From Pseudidiomarina halophila (GTDB lineage Bacteria; Pseudomonadota; Gammaproteobacteria; Enterobacterales; Alteromonadaceae): a stretch of DNA of 64,000 bases. The stretch spans positions 142,022 to 206,021 of the forward strand of contig NZ_PIPW01000004.1 of the NCBI RefSeq assembly GCF_003987215.1. Reading direction: 5' to 3'. The notes beneath the pieces are model-generated. The model made no database searches and was not told the origin of the DNA. It was given only the letters and a program-made list of their open reading frames with translations. Position numbers and translations under genes: made by a program. This document shows, piece by piece, positions 8,394 to 19,159 of this stretch (positions are counted from its first letter, which is position 1; the number at the start of each line of letters is the position of its first letter).

Positions 8394-9656
8394 ATGCGTA
8401 AATTCATCGTACTTATAGGCTGGGTTCTGTTCAGTCAGTTTCTTCATGACGCAGCAATCGCTCAGGACAGTAAGCGGGTGCCCGCCTTACGTGAACAGGT
8501 TTATAGCCAATTGGCGCGGGCGCAGGAACTCGCTGATGGCGGCGATGTCGATGCCGGTCTGGAAGCCTTAAAGAATATCGAAACGAAGCTCGGGAGTATG
8601 AACAGCTACGAACGCGCCATGCTATGGAATTTTTACGGTTACATGCATTATGGCAAAGATCGGGTGACCGAGGCGTTGCACTATTTTGATAAAGTCGTGC
8701 AAGAAGAGCCGATTCCTGATGCGCTAAAGCAAAACACGTTATTTAGCTTAGCGCAGCTGGCATTAGGTCAGGGTGATTATGCGGAAACACTTGATTATCT
8801 GTCCCGCTGGGAACAGGTAGCAGGGGATGAGCAGGCAAGCAAAGCCGATGTGCTGCGTGCTCAGGCGCTGTACCAAAAAGGCGATTACCAGCAAGCCTTA
8901 GCGCCAATAAAACGGGCGATAAAAGCTGCCCAGAGCCAGGGTGAATCAGGCGATGAGAACTGGTATGTGCTGCAGCGCGCGATTCACTACGAGTTAGGGC
9001 AAACCGCAGCGGTTGCCGACGTTCTCGAGCAGATGATCAAGTACTTCAATAAGCCTGACTACTGGATTCAGTTGGCCGGGGTTTACGGTCAACTTGGCCA
9101 AGATGAGCAGCAGTTAGCAATGCTTGAAGCAGCCTACCAGCAAGGCTTTCTCAGCGAAGGTCAGGATCTGCAAATGCTGGTGCAAAGCTACTTCTTTGGT
9201 GGCGTGCCCTATAAAGCGGGTCGGGTAATGGAACAAGCCATTGAACAAGGTAAGCTGGAAGCCGACCTGCGTAATTTAAAATTGCTGGCGCAGAGCTGGA
9301 TTGCCGCAAAAGAAACGGACAAGGCCGTTGCTGCATTGCAACGCGCAGCTGAGCTGAGCAACGATGGCGAGCTGGATGCGCAACGTGCGCAAGTTTTGCT
9401 AAATTCTGAACGATACGCTGACGCCATAACCGCCGCCAAGACCGCACTGGCAAAAGGTAATCTGGAAAAACCAGGCACCATGCACTTAGTCATTGGCATG
9501 GCTGAGCTTGAACAAGAGAACTATAATCCTGCGCTACAGGCTTTTGCCAAAGCCAAAGCCTTCGAAGAAGCGCGTAAAGCAGCTGCTCAGTGGGAACGTT
9601 TCGCTACCTCTGAAAAGGAGCAGGCAGAACGGCTAAAACAACTGCAGTCGTCATAA
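8394..9656 (+). CDS. TPR-repeat protein closing the TonB operon
   Basis: This is a secreted tetratricopeptide-repeat protein of 420 residues from the ATG at 8394, which follows a good AGGAGA ribosome-binding site. The frame is open back to 8373, overlapping tonB, but that start would add residues before the signal peptide (FIVLIGWVLFSQF). Helical repeats run through most of the chain, with TPR-like stretches such as ALHYFDKVVQEEP and LRAQALYQKGDYQQALAPI. TPR proteins accompany TtpC-type TonB systems in related bacteria; a scaffolding role in the periplasm is inferred, not shown. It ends about 60 bp before the next Pho box, and no terminator is seen. Confidence 0.85.
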   Translation: MRKFIVLIGWVLFSQFLHDAAIAQDSKRVPALREQVYSQLARAQELADGGDVDAGLEALKNIETKLGSMNSYERAMLWNFYGYMHYGKDRVTEALHYFDKVVQEEPIPDALKQNTLFSLAQLALGQGDYAETLDYLSRWEQVAGDEQASKADVLRAQALYQKGDYQQALAPIKRAIKAAQSQGESGDENWYVLQRAIHYELGQTAAVADVLEQMIKYFNKPDYWIQLAGVYGQLGQDEQQLAMLEAAYQQGFLSEGQDLQMLVQSYFFGGVPYKAGRVMEQAIEQGKLEADLRNLKLLAQSWIAAKETDKAVAALQRAAELSNDGELDAQRAQVLLNSERYADAITAAKTALAKGNLEKPGTMHLVIGMAELEQENYNPALQAFAKAKAFEEARKAAAQWERFATSEKEQAERLKQLQSS

Positions 9657-9713
9657 AAACGACACGCAACGGCAATGAGAACGACATAAAAAGTTTATTG
9701 GATCGACAAAAAA

Positions 9714-9750
9714 CTGTCATACAGTCATGAAACTGTCATAAAGTTGCAAT
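9714..9750 (+). promoter_or_regulatory. Pho box upstream of the porin gene
   Basis: CAGTCAT (9722) and CTGTCAT (9733) are 11 bp apart and form an 18-bp box, CAGTCATGAAACTGTCAT. A weaker half-site (TTGCAAT, 9744) is in register and an extra CTGTCAT lies at 9714. A possible -10 element, TATGCT, follows at 9750. Confidence 0.8.
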
Positions 9751-9816
9751 ATGCTAGGCGCGTTTGAGTGGTAATCGACCGCTCGATCCCAAATTTAGCT
9801 AGTGTAGGTGACCGTT

Positions 9817-10764
9817 ATGACTTTTAAACATGTGGCTTTGATGATGCTTCCGTTGGCTGTGCTCAGTGCACCGGTAGTTGCTCAGGACGACAACCAGGCT
9901 CCTAAAATCAGTTTTGATTTTTATGGTAAAGCAAATGTTTCATTGCAAAGCAATGATGATGGCTCAGGTAGTGAAACTGAATTAGAAAGCAACTCGTCAC
10001 GTATTGGGGTGAAGGGCGGCAGCAAAATCAGTGACGATCTGGAAGTTATTTATCAGCTCGAGTGGCAGGTTGATCTTGCTGATTTAGGTGGTGACGATAA
10101 CCTTAAATCACGTAACCAGTTTGTCGGTTTGCGCGGCAACTTTGGTGAAGTGACAGTGGGGCGTCGCGACACGGTATTGAAAACTGTTCAGGGCGATATC
10201 GACCAGTTCAGTGACTACGTCGCCGACGTGAAAGGCCTGTTTGAAGGTGAAAACCGGACCAGTAACACTGTTTCGTATTACTCGCCCAGTTTGAACCATT
10301 TCCGGGTTGCCGGTAGCTGGGTGTTGAGTGAAGATGATGCTCAGGACGATGGCTACTCATTAGCGTTAACCTACGGTGACGACGGGCTGGACGATACGGG
10401 TTATTATTTTGGTGCGGCAATGGATCGCGATGTGGACGGTTATGATATCGAGCGTCTGGTCGGTTACACCAAAGTAGCAAACACCATGTTTGGTCTGATG
10501 TGGCAACAGCAGGAACGCGTTGACGGCACCGCCGAAGCTGATGGCTTCGTTGCCAGCGTCAAACAACCCTGGGGCAACTTCAGCTTCAAAGCCCAGTATC
10601 AGATCATGGACTTTATCGATGGTGAAGACGACGCCTTTTCATTTGGTGTCGACTATAAACTTGCGAAAAGCACCAAACTGTTCACCTGGTACACTGGCCG
10701 CGACCGCGAAACCATTGAAGCGGAACAACGCTATATTGCTGTGGGTATCGAACATAAGTTTTAA
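9817..10764 (+). CDS. Gram-negative porin, probably phosphate-starvation induced
   Basis: This outer-membrane beta-barrel porin has 315 aa. It has a signal peptide (ending APVVAQ, about residue 23) and the mature start typical of the Gram-negative porin family (ISFDFYGKANVSLQS). Alternating beta strands run throughout, ending with a C-terminal Phe (GIEHKF). The family forms trimeric diffusion channels. The Pho box immediately upstream suggests a role like that of E. coli PhoE or Pseudomonas OprP, namely uptake of phosphate or phosphorylated compounds. Selectivity cannot be read from the sequence. A GTG at 9808 is in frame, but the ATG at 9817 fits the signal peptide and sits after GGTGA. Confidence 0.88.
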   Translation: MTFKHVALMMLPLAVLSAPVVAQDDNQAPKISFDFYGKANVSLQSNDDGSGSETELESNSSRIGVKGGSKISDDLEVIYQLEWQVDLADLGGDDNLKSRNQFVGLRGNFGEVTVGRRDTVLKTVQGDIDQFSDYVADVKGLFEGENRTSNTVSYYSPSLNHFRVAGSWVLSEDDAQDDGYSLALTYGDDGLDDTGYYFGAAMDRDVDGYDIERLVGYTKVANTMFGLMWQQQERVDGTAEADGFVASVKQPWGNFSFKAQYQIMDFIDGEDDAFSFGVDYKLAKSTKLFTWYTGRDRETIEAEQRYIAVGIEHKF

Positions 10765-10848
10765 GGCTTTGCACAGGACCAAAGTGTGAGTGTTATCCAA
10801 AGCCAAAGCTAGGTAAACTATCGCCATCACTCAATAGGCAAGAAGCTG

Positions 10849-11781
10849 ATGGCGAACTTTCTTTTTATTGCTGGCTACGTCGTAATAGGTCTGTTACTGC
10901 GACGTAGTCCGCAATTCCCACATAACACCGGGCAAATTCTCAACGCGTACGTGATTTATGTAGCACTGCCGGCGGTGGTACTGCAAAAGATCCCGATGCT
11001 CACCTTTGGCAAAGAATTGCTCTATCCAGCATTAATGCCCTGGCTGTTACTGGTTTTGACGGTGCCTCTGGTGCTTGCGCTGGCGCGCTGGCGTGGCTGG
11101 TCCCGGGCGACCACCGGCGCGATGTTGATTGTGATCCCACTCGGCAATACTTCATTTGTTGGTTTTCCAATGATTGAAGCCTTTTTTGGGCCTGAAGGCA
11201 TTCCTTATGCCTTGCTTTATGACCAGCTTGGTTCGTTCTTCATACTTTCCATTTATGCCACCATTATCGCGGCGCTCTACAGTCACCAGGAAGGGGAATC
11301 CGCGCAGCGGCCATCAGCCGGAACTATTGCGTGGAAGATTGTGCGGTTTCCGCCTTTTGTCGCTCTCATTGCGGCGTTTGCGCTGCGTGAATTTAGTTAT
11401 CCTGATGTGCTGCAGCAATTCATTGACTCCCTCGCGATTACCCTGGTGCCGGTGATCATGGTTGCGGTCGGTTTTCAGTTGCGCTTTCGCTTGCCGCAGG
11501 AAGATCGTGGTCCACTTGGCTGGGCGCTGTTCATTAAGTTGGGCTTAACGCCCCTGGTGGCGTTGCTGGTGTTGATGGGGTTCGGCTTAGATCAACTGGC
11601 GGTGCAGGTGACCATTATGGAGGCCGCGATGCCTGCAATGATCTCTGCCGGGGCGCTGGCTATTATGGCGGGCCTGGCCCCGACACTGTCCGCCGCAGTA
11701 GTCGGTTACGGCGTTTTATTTTGTTTTGTGACCTTACCTGTCTGGTATTTTATTCTGCAGCGTCTGGCGGCAATTTTTTAG
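10849..11781 (+). CDS. AEC-family permease
   Basis: This 310-residue integral membrane protein has about ten hydrophobic segments, starting at the very N-terminus ([18 protein letters not shown]). Its ends are related by an internal duplication, as in the auxin efflux carrier (AEC) family. Conserved features include [15 protein letters not shown] in the middle and [14 protein letters not shown] near the end. Bacterial AEC proteins export or exchange small organic acids or other anions; the substrate here is unknown. The 3' end overlaps the convergent xseA gene by 32 bp, and no terminator is visible between them. Confidence 0.85.
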   Translation: MANFLFIAGYVVIGLLLRRSPQFPHNTGQILNAYVIYVALPAVVLQKIPMLTFGKELLYPALMPWLLLVLTVPLVLALARWRGWSRATTGAMLIVIPLGNTSFVGFPMIEAFFGPEGIPYALLYDQLGSFFILSIYATIIAALYSHQEGESAQRPSAGTIAWKIVRFPPFVALIAAFALREFSYPDVLQQFIDSLAITLVPVIMVAVGFQLRFRLPQEDRGPLGWALFIKLGLTPLVALLVLMGFGLDQLAVQVTIMEAAMPAMISAGALAIMAGLAPTLSAAVVGYGVLFCFVTLPVWYFILQRLAAIF

Positions 11782-13090
11782 CACGGAACTCGCCTTCGGC
11801 CACTTTCACGCTAAAGCTTTCGTCAGCAGATAGTTGGTCAGGATGACGAATAAGTTCGCCCTGGGTGTTGCGTACCACCGCGTAGCCGCGGGCGATGGTT
11901 TGCAGCGGACTGACAATTTGCAAATTTTGCAGGGTCGCGGCGTGTTTTTGTTGCCATGTTTTCAGAGTTTGGCGCATCGCCTGGGCATTACGCGCCTGCA
12001 GTTGTGCCAGTTGTTGCTTTAACGGTGCCAGTTGGCGCTGCGGATGCAGGGCCTGCAAACGTTGTGCTGTGCCAATCAGGCGCTGTTGCGTCTGACGTTG
12101 GGTGCGCTGCAGTGCTGCGGCCGCGCGTGCGGATAGCTCGTCAACCCGCTGGCTATTTTGTTGCAGGCGGCGTTGCGGATGTTGCTGTTGTAGGCGGTTT
12201 TGCCAGTGTTGCAGTGTCTGCTGCAAAAAGCCGCGTTGACGTTGCCAGTGTTGGCGCAAACGGTGCTCCAACTGTAACAGCCGTTGTAACACCTCGCGTT
12301 GATCGCGACTCACCAGTTCCGCTGCGGCAGATGGTGTAGGTGCGCGCACATCAGCAACGTAATCTGCAATGGTAAAATCGACTTCGTGACCGACGGCACT
12401 GATCAACGGAAGGGGACAGCTGTGCAGGGCATGGGCCAGCTGTTCATCGTTAAAGCACCACAAATCTTCCAACGAGCCGCCACCACGGGTAATAATGAGT
12501 ACATCTACCTCATTGCGGGCACAGGCGCGCTGCAACGCAAATAATAAATCATTTACAGCACTCTGCCCCTGCACAGCACTCGGGTAGATGATGACTTCAA
12601 CACTGGGGTCACGGCGCCTTAATACTGCCAGTATGTCGCGGATTGCGGCACCAGTTGGCGAAGTAATAACCCCGACCCGGCGGATTTCTGTTGGTAATGA
12701 CTGCTTATGCTCCGCGGCAAATAATCCTTCCGCCTGTAATTTGCGCTTGAGCTGTTCGTAGCGTTGTTGCAACAAACCCGCGCCGGCATCTTCCATGTGT
12801 TCGATTATCAACTGATAATCGCCGCGTGGTTCATACACTGTGAGTTTGGCGCGAACCAATACCTGCATGCCATGCTGGGGCCGCACTTTGGCGCGCTGAT
12901 TGGCGTTACGGAACATTGCGGCCTTGATTTGCGCACGCTCATCTTTAAGGGTGAAGTACCAGTGGCCGGAGCCTGGAGCAGCAAAGTTTGAAATTTCGCC
13001 AATCAACCAAATTGAGCCAAAGCCACGCTCAAGTACTTGACGCACTTCGGCATTTAATTGGGTAACGGTGAATATTGCGGCTTCGGTCAT
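11750..13090 (-). CDS. xseA: Exodeoxyribonuclease VII large subunit
   Basis: XseA is the large subunit of exonuclease VII, which degrades single-stranded DNA together with XseB. The 446-residue protein has an N-terminal OB-fold ([30 protein letters not shown]). The central catalytic domain carries [13 protein letters not shown] and [17 protein letters not shown], and a long Gln/Arg/Leu-rich helical region spans about 265-400. Length is close to the E. coli protein (456 aa). It is transcribed divergently from guaB, which is the usual neighbour. The end overlaps the AEC permease gene on the other strand. Confidence 0.96.
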   Translation of the reverse strand: MTEAAIFTVTQLNAEVRQVLERGFGSIWLIGEISNFAAPGSGHWYFTLKDERAQIKAAMFRNANQRAKVRPQHGMQVLVRAKLTVYEPRGDYQLIIEHMEDAGAGLLQQRYEQLKRKLQAEGLFAAEHKQSLPTEIRRVGVITSPTGAAIRDILAVLRRRDPSVEVIIYPSAVQGQSAVNDLLFALQRACARNEVDVLIITRGGGSLEDLWCFNDEQLAHALHSCPLPLISAVGHEVDFTIADYVADVRAPTPSAAAELVSRDQREVLQRLLQLEHRLRQHWQRQRGFLQQTLQHWQNRLQQQHPQRRLQQNSQRVDELSARAAAALQRTQRQTQQRLIGTAQRLQALHPQRQLAPLKQQLAQLQARNAQAMRQTLKTWQQKHAATLQNLQIVSPLQTIARGYAVVRNTQGELIRHPDQLSADESFSVKVAEGEFRAKKLPPDAAE

Positions 13091-13121
13091 GTTATAAACC
13101 CATCAGAAGTGAAAAAATCAG

Positions 13122-13150
13122 TTTACTGAAAAGCCCTTTACGAGTAAAAT
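13122..13150 (+). promoter_or_regulatory. Sigma-70 type promoter of guaBA
   Basis: TTTACT (13122-13127) and TAAAAT (13145-13150) are separated by 17 bp, 38 bp before the guaB start. Both elements differ from the consensus by one or two bases. Confidence 0.6.
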
Positions 13151-13187
13151 CTGCCCGCAACATAAACTAAGCTAGTGGGATGTTGCC

Positions 13188-14657
13188 ATGCTACGAATCG
13201 CTCAAGAAGCTCTTACCTTCGACGATGTTTTACTCGTCCCCGGTCACTCGACTGTTTTACCTCATACTGCTGACCTGCGCACGCGTCTTACGCGTGGTAT
13301 CGAACTTAATATTCCGATGATTTCAGCAGCCATGGATACGGTCACTGAAGCAGCCCTGGCCATTGCGCTCGCGCAAGAAGGCGGGCTTGGCTTCGTGCAT
13401 AAAAACATGACCATCGCTGAGCAAGCTGCCCATGTACGCAAAGTTAAGAAGTACGAAAGCGGCATGGTTTCTGATCCCGTCACCGTAACGCCAGATACTA
13501 CCCTTGGTGAAATTCGCGCGCTGAATGTCGAACACGGCTTTCATGGCTTCCCAGTGGTGGAAAGCTCCGGCGAGCTGGTGGGTATCATCACCGGTCGTGA
13601 CGCCCGTGCAGAAAGTGACAACAGCAAGCGTGTTGCCACTATTATGACGCCGAAAGAGCGACTCATCACCGTAAAAGAAAGCGCAGAAAGTGCTGAGATT
13701 CTGGATCTGATGCACAAGCATCGGATTGAGAAAATTCTTGTGGTCGATGACGCTTTCCATTTGCGTGGCATGATTACCCTGAAAGACTTTACCAAAGCCG
13801 AAAACAAACCCAACGCCTGTAAAGATGAGCTTGGCCGCTTACGAGTCGGTGCTGCTGTGGGTGTTGGTCCGGGCACGGAAGAGCGTATCGCTGCTTTGGT
13901 TGAGGCGGGCGTCGACGTGCTTTTGATCGACACTTCCCATGGTCATTCGCAGGGTGTTATCGACCGCGTTGCCTATGTGCGCAAGGAATATCCTAATCTG
14001 CAGCTTATCGCAGGCAACGTCGCTACCGGTGCGGGGGCAAAAGCCCTGGCGGATGCCGGCGTCGATGCAGTTAAAGTCGGTATCGGTCCTGGTTCAATCT
14101 GTACCACGCGTATCGTAACCGGTTGTGGTGTGCCACAAATTACCGCTATCAGTGACGCTGTTGATGCCCTTAAAGGTACCGGAATTCCAGTCATTGCCGA
14201 TGGCGGGATTCGCTTCTCCGGTGATATCGCTAAAGCTATTGCAGCTGGCGCTGACTGTGTGATGGTAGGCAGTATGCTGGCTGGTACTGAAGAATCACCG
14301 GGTGAGGTTGAGCTGTACCAGGGACGTTACTACAAATCCTATCGCGGTATGGGCAGCCTGGGCGCAATGGATCAGCGTAACGGTTCTTCGGATCGCTATT
14401 TCCAGGCCTCTAACGAAGCTGAAAAGCTGGTACCAGAAGGTATCGAAGGGCGAGTGGCCTACAAAGGACCAATGGCGACCATTATCCATCAACAGATGGG
14501 CGGTCTGCGTTCAGCAATGGGCCTTACCGGTTCGGCCAATATTAAAGAAATGCGCACCAAGCCGCAGTTTGTCCGCGTGACCTCTGCCGGCATGGGCGAA
14601 TCACATGTGCACGATGTGCAGATCACGAAAGAAGCTCCTAACTACCGAATGGGTTAA
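13188..14657 (+). CDS. guaB: IMP dehydrogenase
   Basis: GuaB oxidises inosine monophosphate to xanthosine monophosphate with NAD, the rate-limiting step of guanine nucleotide synthesis. At 489 residues it matches the E. coli enzyme (488). The catalytic loop GPGSICTTR (Cys at about 305) is intact. Two CBS domains are inserted at about 93-205 (with [10 protein letters not shown]), and the phosphate-binding [12 protein letters not shown] and active-site flap regions are present. guaA follows 6 bp later, so the pair forms the usual guaBA operon, and a promoter is visible upstream. Confidence 0.98.
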   Translation: MLRIAQEALTFDDVLLVPGHSTVLPHTADLRTRLTRGIELNIPMISAAMDTVTEAALAIALAQEGGLGFVHKNMTIAEQAAHVRKVKKYESGMVSDPVTVTPDTTLGEIRALNVEHGFHGFPVVESSGELVGIITGRDARAESDNSKRVATIMTPKERLITVKESAESAEILDLMHKHRIEKILVVDDAFHLRGMITLKDFTKAENKPNACKDELGRLRVGAAVGVGPGTEERIAALVEAGVDVLLIDTSHGHSQGVIDRVAYVRKEYPNLQLIAGNVATGAGAKALADAGVDAVKVGIGPGSICTTRIVTGCGVPQITAISDAVDALKGTGIPVIADGGIRFSGDIAKAIAAGADCVMVGSMLAGTEESPGEVELYQGRYYKSYRGMGSLGAMDQRNGSSDRYFQASNEAEKLVPEGIEGRVAYKGPMATIIHQQMGGLRSAMGLTGSANIKEMRTKPQFVRVTSAGMGESHVHDVQITKEAPNYRMG

Positions 14658-14663
14658 GACATA

Positions 14664-16238
14664 ATGCAAGATATTCATGCACATCGAATTTTAATTTTAG
14701 ATTTTGGCTCGCAGTACACGCAGTTGATTGCTCGCCGTATCCGTGAAATTGGCGTTTATTGTGAGTTGTGGGCGTGGGACGTTGATGCCGAAGACATCAA
14801 GAATTTCAATCCAAATGGCATTATCTTGTCAGGCGGACCAGAATCGGTGACCGAAGTCGACTCACCGCGGGCCCCGGATTATGTATTTGAAGCGGGTGTT
14901 CCGGTACTGGGTGTATGTTACGGCATGCAGACGATGGCTGCGCAGCTCGGCGGTAAAGTACAGGGTTCGCTTGAACGTGAGTTCGGTTATGCGTTGGTAG
15001 AGCGCATTGCTCCCAGCCCACTGTTTCACCATATCGAAGACAGCATCCATGAAAATGGCAATCCAATGTTAGATGTCTGGATGAGCCATGGCGACAAAGT
15101 TATTGAACTGCCGGAAGGCTTTACTGTTGTTGCGCAAACACCAACGTGTCCAATTGCCTCAATGGCTGACGATAAACGTGATTTTTATGGTGTACAGTTT
15201 CACCCGGAAGTCACTCATACGCGTCAGGGTATGCGTATGCTGGAACATTTCGTGGTAGAAATCTGTGAATGCGAAACCAACTGGACAGCCGCACACATTA
15301 TTGATGATGCTGTGGCGCGCATTCGTGAGCAGGTGGGGAACGGTAAAGTCGTACTAGGTTTATCTGGGGGTGTAGACAGCTCAGTCACCGCAATGTTGTT
15401 GCACCGCGCGATTGGCGACCAGTTAACCTGTGTGTTCGTAGACAATGGCTTGTTACGCTGGAAAGAAGCTGAGCAAGTCATGGAAATGTTTGGCGACCAC
15501 TACGGCCTGAATATTATCCATGTTGATGCCGAAGACCGTTTCTTAGATGCTCTGGCAGGGGAGCACGACCCTGAAGCCAAGCGTAAAATTATCGGCGGCG
15601 TGTTTATTGATATTTTCGATGAGCAAGCGACCAGTATCAAAGATGTGTCGTACTTAGCTCAGGGTACCATCTACCCGGACGTCATCGAATCGGCCGGCTC
15701 TAAAACCGGTAAAGCACATGTGATCAAGTCTCATCACAATGTCGGTGGTTTACCGGCTGATATGAAACTGAGCCTGGTTGAACCATTGCGCGAGCTATTC
15801 AAAGATGAGGTGCGGAAGATCGGTCTGGAACTTGGTCTGCCATACGATATGTTGTATCGCCATCCGTTCCCGGGACCAGGCTTAGGGGTTCGGGTACTGG
15901 CTGAAGTTAAGAAAGAATACTGTGAGCTGTTACGCCGCGCCGACCATATCTTTATTACCGAACTGCGCAAAGCAGGTCTGTACCACGAAGTGAGTCAGGC
16001 ATTTGCAGTCTTTCTGCCGGTACGCTCGGTCGGGGTAATGGGTGATGCCCGCAAATACGATTGGGTTATTGCGATTCGCGCCGTCGAAACGATTGATTTC
16101 ATGACCGCACGTTGGGCTCATTTACCTTATGAGCTGCTTGAAACGGTTTCCAACCGTATCATCAATGAAATCGATGGCATTTCGCGCGTGGTTTACGATA
16201 TATCAGGAAAACCGCCGGCAACCATTGAATGGGAGTAA
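14664..16238 (+). CDS. guaA: GMP synthase (glutamine-hydrolysing)
   Basis: GuaA converts XMP to GMP using ATP and glutamine. The 524-residue protein has an N-terminal class I glutamine amidotransferase domain with the nucleophile in GVCYGMQ (Cys at about 86) and His/Glu in HPEVTHT. It is followed by the ATP pyrophosphatase domain with the PP-loop LSGGVDSSV (about 233-241) and the C-terminal dimerisation domain ending in PPATIEWE. It is the second gene of guaBA, and a terminator follows at 16277. Confidence 0.98.
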   Translation: MQDIHAHRILILDFGSQYTQLIARRIREIGVYCELWAWDVDAEDIKNFNPNGIILSGGPESVTEVDSPRAPDYVFEAGVPVLGVCYGMQTMAAQLGGKVQGSLEREFGYALVERIAPSPLFHHIEDSIHENGNPMLDVWMSHGDKVIELPEGFTVVAQTPTCPIASMADDKRDFYGVQFHPEVTHTRQGMRMLEHFVVEICECETNWTAAHIIDDAVARIREQVGNGKVVLGLSGGVDSSVTAMLLHRAIGDQLTCVFVDNGLLRWKEAEQVMEMFGDHYGLNIIHVDAEDRFLDALAGEHDPEAKRKIIGGVFIDIFDEQATSIKDVSYLAQGTIYPDVIESAGSKTGKAHVIKSHHNVGGLPADMKLSLVEPLRELFKDEVRKIGLELGLPYDMLYRHPFPGPGLGVRVLAEVKKEYCELLRRADHIFITELRKAGLYHEVSQAFAVFLPVRSVGVMGDARKYDWVIAIRAVETIDFMTARWAHLPYELLETVSNRIINEIDGISRVVYDISGKPPATIEWE

Positions 16239-16276
16239 GGTCGTCCTGTTCTGCATAATCGCGGATTAGTTATCGG

Positions 16277-16313
16277 AAGCCACTGGCGTTAGTATCGTCA
16301 GTGGCTTTTTTAT
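16277..16313 (+). terminator. Rho-independent terminator of guaBA
   Basis: A 12-bp stem (AAGCCACTGGCG with CGTCAGTGGCTT, one G-U pair) is followed by a T-run, 38 bp after the guaA stop. Confidence 0.9.
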
Positions 16314-16335
16314 ATCTTCAATGGGTGAAACTCAC

Positions 16336-17631
16336 ATGCAGGAACGAATTGTCATTGTTGGAGGGGGTGCCGGCGGGCTTGAACTGGCAACGATGCTGGG
16401 GCGTAAGCTTGGGCGCAGTAAACAGGCGCGAGTTACGCTGATTGATCGCAACAGTACCCATTTGTGGAAGCCTTTGTTGCATGAGGTAGCTTCGGGAGCG
16501 CTGGATTCACGTATGGCGGAGCTGGATTATCGGGGACAAAGTGCGCGTTATGGGTTTGAGTTTTTGCTGGGAACACTGGAGTCGGTCGATAAAGCTAAAA
16601 AAACGATTCAGTTAGCTGCAATACGCGATGACCGTGGCAAAGAAGTCCTCGCGGCACGAAACCTTTCATACGATCGACTGATTCTGGCCATCGGCGGGGT
16701 AACCGCAGATTTTGGCACGCCGGGCGTTAAAGAGCATAGCCATTTTCTGGATTCATTGCGCCAGGCCGATCAATTCCATCATTATTTACTTAATGAGTTT
16801 TTACGGGTCAATCAGTCCATTGAAGATGGCAATCAGACAAAACTTTCCCTGGCCATTGTCGGTGGTGGCGCAACCGGCGTTGAGTTAGCCGCCGAGTTGA
16901 TACATTCAGTGTCGCTGCTATCGATTTACGGTTTGCCTTATCTCGATCAAAAACATCTTAAAGTTTGCTTAGTCGAAGCGGATAAGCGGCTGTTACCTGC
17001 ATTACCCGAGCGTTTGTCGAAATCAGTGGCGAAAAAACTCAAGTCGCTGGGAGTCGAAGTCATACTGAATAATCCAGTTAGTGAGGTTACGGAAAATACG
17101 CTGGTATTGGCTGAGGGCGAACCTATTCAGGCCGATTTGATCGTCTGGGCTGCTGGGGTGAGAGCCCCCGACGTGGTCAAAGAATGGGGGTTGCAGCTGC
17201 GTAAAAATAACCAAATCTTAGTTAACCCGTACCTGCAAACTGTATCCGATGAATCTATTTACGCGATAGGCGACTGTGCGGCGTGCCGTATCGATGATGA
17301 ACGCTGGGTTCCGCCGCGGGCACAATCGGCGCACCAAATGGCGAAATCTCTGTATCGAAACATTGTGCGCGATTACCGCTTGAAAGCGCCAAAGCCGTTT
17401 GTCTATAAAGACCGCGGTTCCTTGGTTTCGTTGAGTCGTTTCACTGCAGTGGGTAACTTCATGCAAAGTAAGAGTTTGTCGATGTCGCTTGAAGGGACTG
17501 CGGCGCGGTGGGCCTATGCGAGCTTATATCGCATGCATCAACGCGTCTTGCATGGCTGGTGGAAAATGTTCCTGTTGCTGATGGTGGATAAACTGAATCG
17601 TGTGGTAAAACCGCGACTGAAATTACACTGA
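16336..17631 (+). CDS. ndh: Type II NADH dehydrogenase (NDH-2)
   Basis: This is a single-subunit, non-proton-pumping NADH:quinone oxidoreductase of the respiratory chain. The FAD-binding motif GGGAGGLE is at the N-terminus and the NADH-binding motif GGGATGVELAAE at about residue 175. The sequence follows E. coli Ndh closely, including THLWKPLLHEVASG, YAIGDCAAC, PPRAQSAHQMA and the identical type of C-terminus (KPRLKLH). An in-frame ATG at 16321 would add five residues but has no ribosome-binding site. The ATG at 16336 has GGTGA at good spacing, so I chose it. The gene stands alone between the guaA terminator and mltF. Confidence 0.93.
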   Translation: MQERIVIVGGGAGGLELATMLGRKLGRSKQARVTLIDRNSTHLWKPLLHEVASGALDSRMAELDYRGQSARYGFEFLLGTLESVDKAKKTIQLAAIRDDRGKEVLAARNLSYDRLILAIGGVTADFGTPGVKEHSHFLDSLRQADQFHHYLLNEFLRVNQSIEDGNQTKLSLAIVGGGATGVELAAELIHSVSLLSIYGLPYLDQKHLKVCLVEADKRLLPALPERLSKSVAKKLKSLGVEVILNNPVSEVTENTLVLAEGEPIQADLIVWAAGVRAPDVVKEWGLQLRKNNQILVNPYLQTVSDESIYAIGDCAACRIDDERWVPPRAQSAHQMAKSLYRNIVRDYRLKAPKPFVYKDRGSLVSLSRFTAVGNFMQSKSLSMSLEGTAARWAYASLYRMHQRVLHGWWKMFLLLMVDKLNRVVKPRLKLH

Positions 17632-17749
17632 CGATATACATCTGCAGGGGCTTAAGGCACAATGCGAAACATAACTTTTGTAGGTATATCGCAAGGCGAT
17701 CTGTCGTAACTATTTGACTTTATAGCTGCACGTTGGGCACATTGATCTT

Positions 17750-19159
17750 ATGAATTATTGCAAAGGGTTTCTAACCCTGTTGGCATTAGTGCTACTCGCC
17801 GGCTGCGCGCCGCAGCCACAGCCTGACCACCTTGCTGAAATTCAGCAACGGGGTGTCTTGCGTGTCGGTACCCTGTTGGGGCCGACAACCTACTACCATG
17901 AATTTGAAAATGAAGGTGGGCTTGAATACGCCCTTGCTGCGACGTTTGCTGAGCAGCTTGATGTTGAGTTGGAAATTGTCTCACGTTACAACGTCAACGA
18001 TTTATTTGGCTTAATCGACAATCGTCAGGTCGATCTGGTCGCGGCCGGGCTTGACCGCACTCCCAGACGTGACCGGAGTTACCGCTTTGGTCCGCCCTAC
18101 CAGGAAGTTGACCAGCGTTTAGTGTATCGCCAGGGCTCACGCGATCGACCGCGGGACTGGAGTCAGGTCGATGATGAAGTGGTGGTGGTTGCCGGTAGTA
18201 GTCATCACGAATGGCTGCGTCGCAATACGCAAAGCTTTCCCAATCTACGCTGGCGCGCAACCAACGAGCACGATGCTACCGAGTTGCTGCGTTCAGTGAT
18301 CGACGGCGAAATTGCCTTTACCATTGCTGATAGCAACATCCTGGATATGCAGCGCCGCTACTTCCCCAACATCAGTGTGGCTTTTACGGTTCGCGATAAC
18401 CTTGACGTAAGCTGGATGTTGGCCCCGGGACGCGACGCCTCACTGTATGCAGAAGTTATCCGCTTCTTTGGCGAGCTACGCCAATCCGGAGAGCTGGATC
18501 GTCTGATCGATCAGCATTTTGGCCATGTTTCCCAATTTAATTATGTCGACACCAGCTTGTTTATTGACGCCGTGCAGAGCACCTTACCTAAGTACCGCGA
18601 TTTCTTTGTTGAGCATTCCGGGCGTCTTGACTGGCGCTTGCTAGCAGCAATTTCCTATCAGGAAAGTCTGTGGAACCCGCGGGCGGTTTCGGCAACCGGA
18701 GTGCGGGGCCTGATGATGCTGACGTTGCCTACGGCTGAAGCCATGGGGGTCAGCAGCCGTCTTAATCCGGAAGAAAGTATCCGCGGTGGGGCACGTTATT
18801 TTGAGCGGATGTTAGATACGATTCCGGCGCGCATCCCGGAACCAGACCGCACCTGGTTCGCTCTTGCTGCCTACAACATTGGTTACGGCCACCTGGAAGA
18901 CGCGCGGGTGATGACCGAGCGGCAAGGTGGCGATCCGGATCGCTGGATAGATGTGCGGAAACGACTACCCTTATTAAGGCAAAAGAAATATTACCGACAA
19001 ACGCGCTTTGGTTTTGCGCGTGGTGATGAACCCGTGCGATATGTAGGAAACATTCGTCGCTATTACGACACCCTGGTGTGGCTGGATGAACGTGGACGCA
19101 TTCCAGCGCAACCCTTAGAAATCTCGCTGCCGGTTGGCAGTGGCGATGAGGCAAACTAA
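17750..19159 (+). CDS. mltF: Membrane-bound lytic murein transglycosylase F
   Basis: MltF cleaves peptidoglycan glycan strands to 1,6-anhydromuropeptides at the outer membrane. The 469-residue protein begins with a lipoprotein signal peptide (LVLLAGCAP, lipid on Cys about 20). A solute-binding-protein-like domain (about 35-265) and a C-terminal SLT goose-lysozyme-like domain follow. The catalytic Glu lies in AISYQESLWNP (about residue 305). Domain order and length match E. coli MltF (518 aa) with a shorter tail. In E. coli mltF and purL are also neighbours; here they are on the same strand. A small basic ORF overlaps its stop codon. Confidence 0.95.
   Translation: MNYCKGFLTLLALVLLAGCAPQPQPDHLAEIQQRGVLRVGTLLGPTTYYHEFENEGGLEYALAATFAEQLDVELEIVSRYNVNDLFGLIDNRQVDLVAAGLDRTPRRDRSYRFGPPYQEVDQRLVYRQGSRDRPRDWSQVDDEVVVVAGSSHHEWLRRNTQSFPNLRWRATNEHDATELLRSVIDGEIAFTIADSNILDMQRRYFPNISVAFTVRDNLDVSWMLAPGRDASLYAEVIRFFGELRQSGELDRLIDQHFGHVSQFNYVDTSLFIDAVQSTLPKYRDFFVEHSGRLDWRLLAAISYQESLWNPRAVSATGVRGLMMLTLPTAEAMGVSSRLNPEESIRGGARYFERMLDTIPARIPEPDRTWFALAAYNIGYGHLEDARVMTERQGGDPDRWIDVRKRLPLLRQKKYYRQTRFGFARGDEPVRYVGNIRRYYDTLVWLDERGRIPAQPLEISLPVGSGDEAN

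Noticed and set aside
10765..10848. GGCTTTG/CAAAGCC inverted repeat after the porin as a terminator
   Set aside because: The loop is long and no T-run follows.
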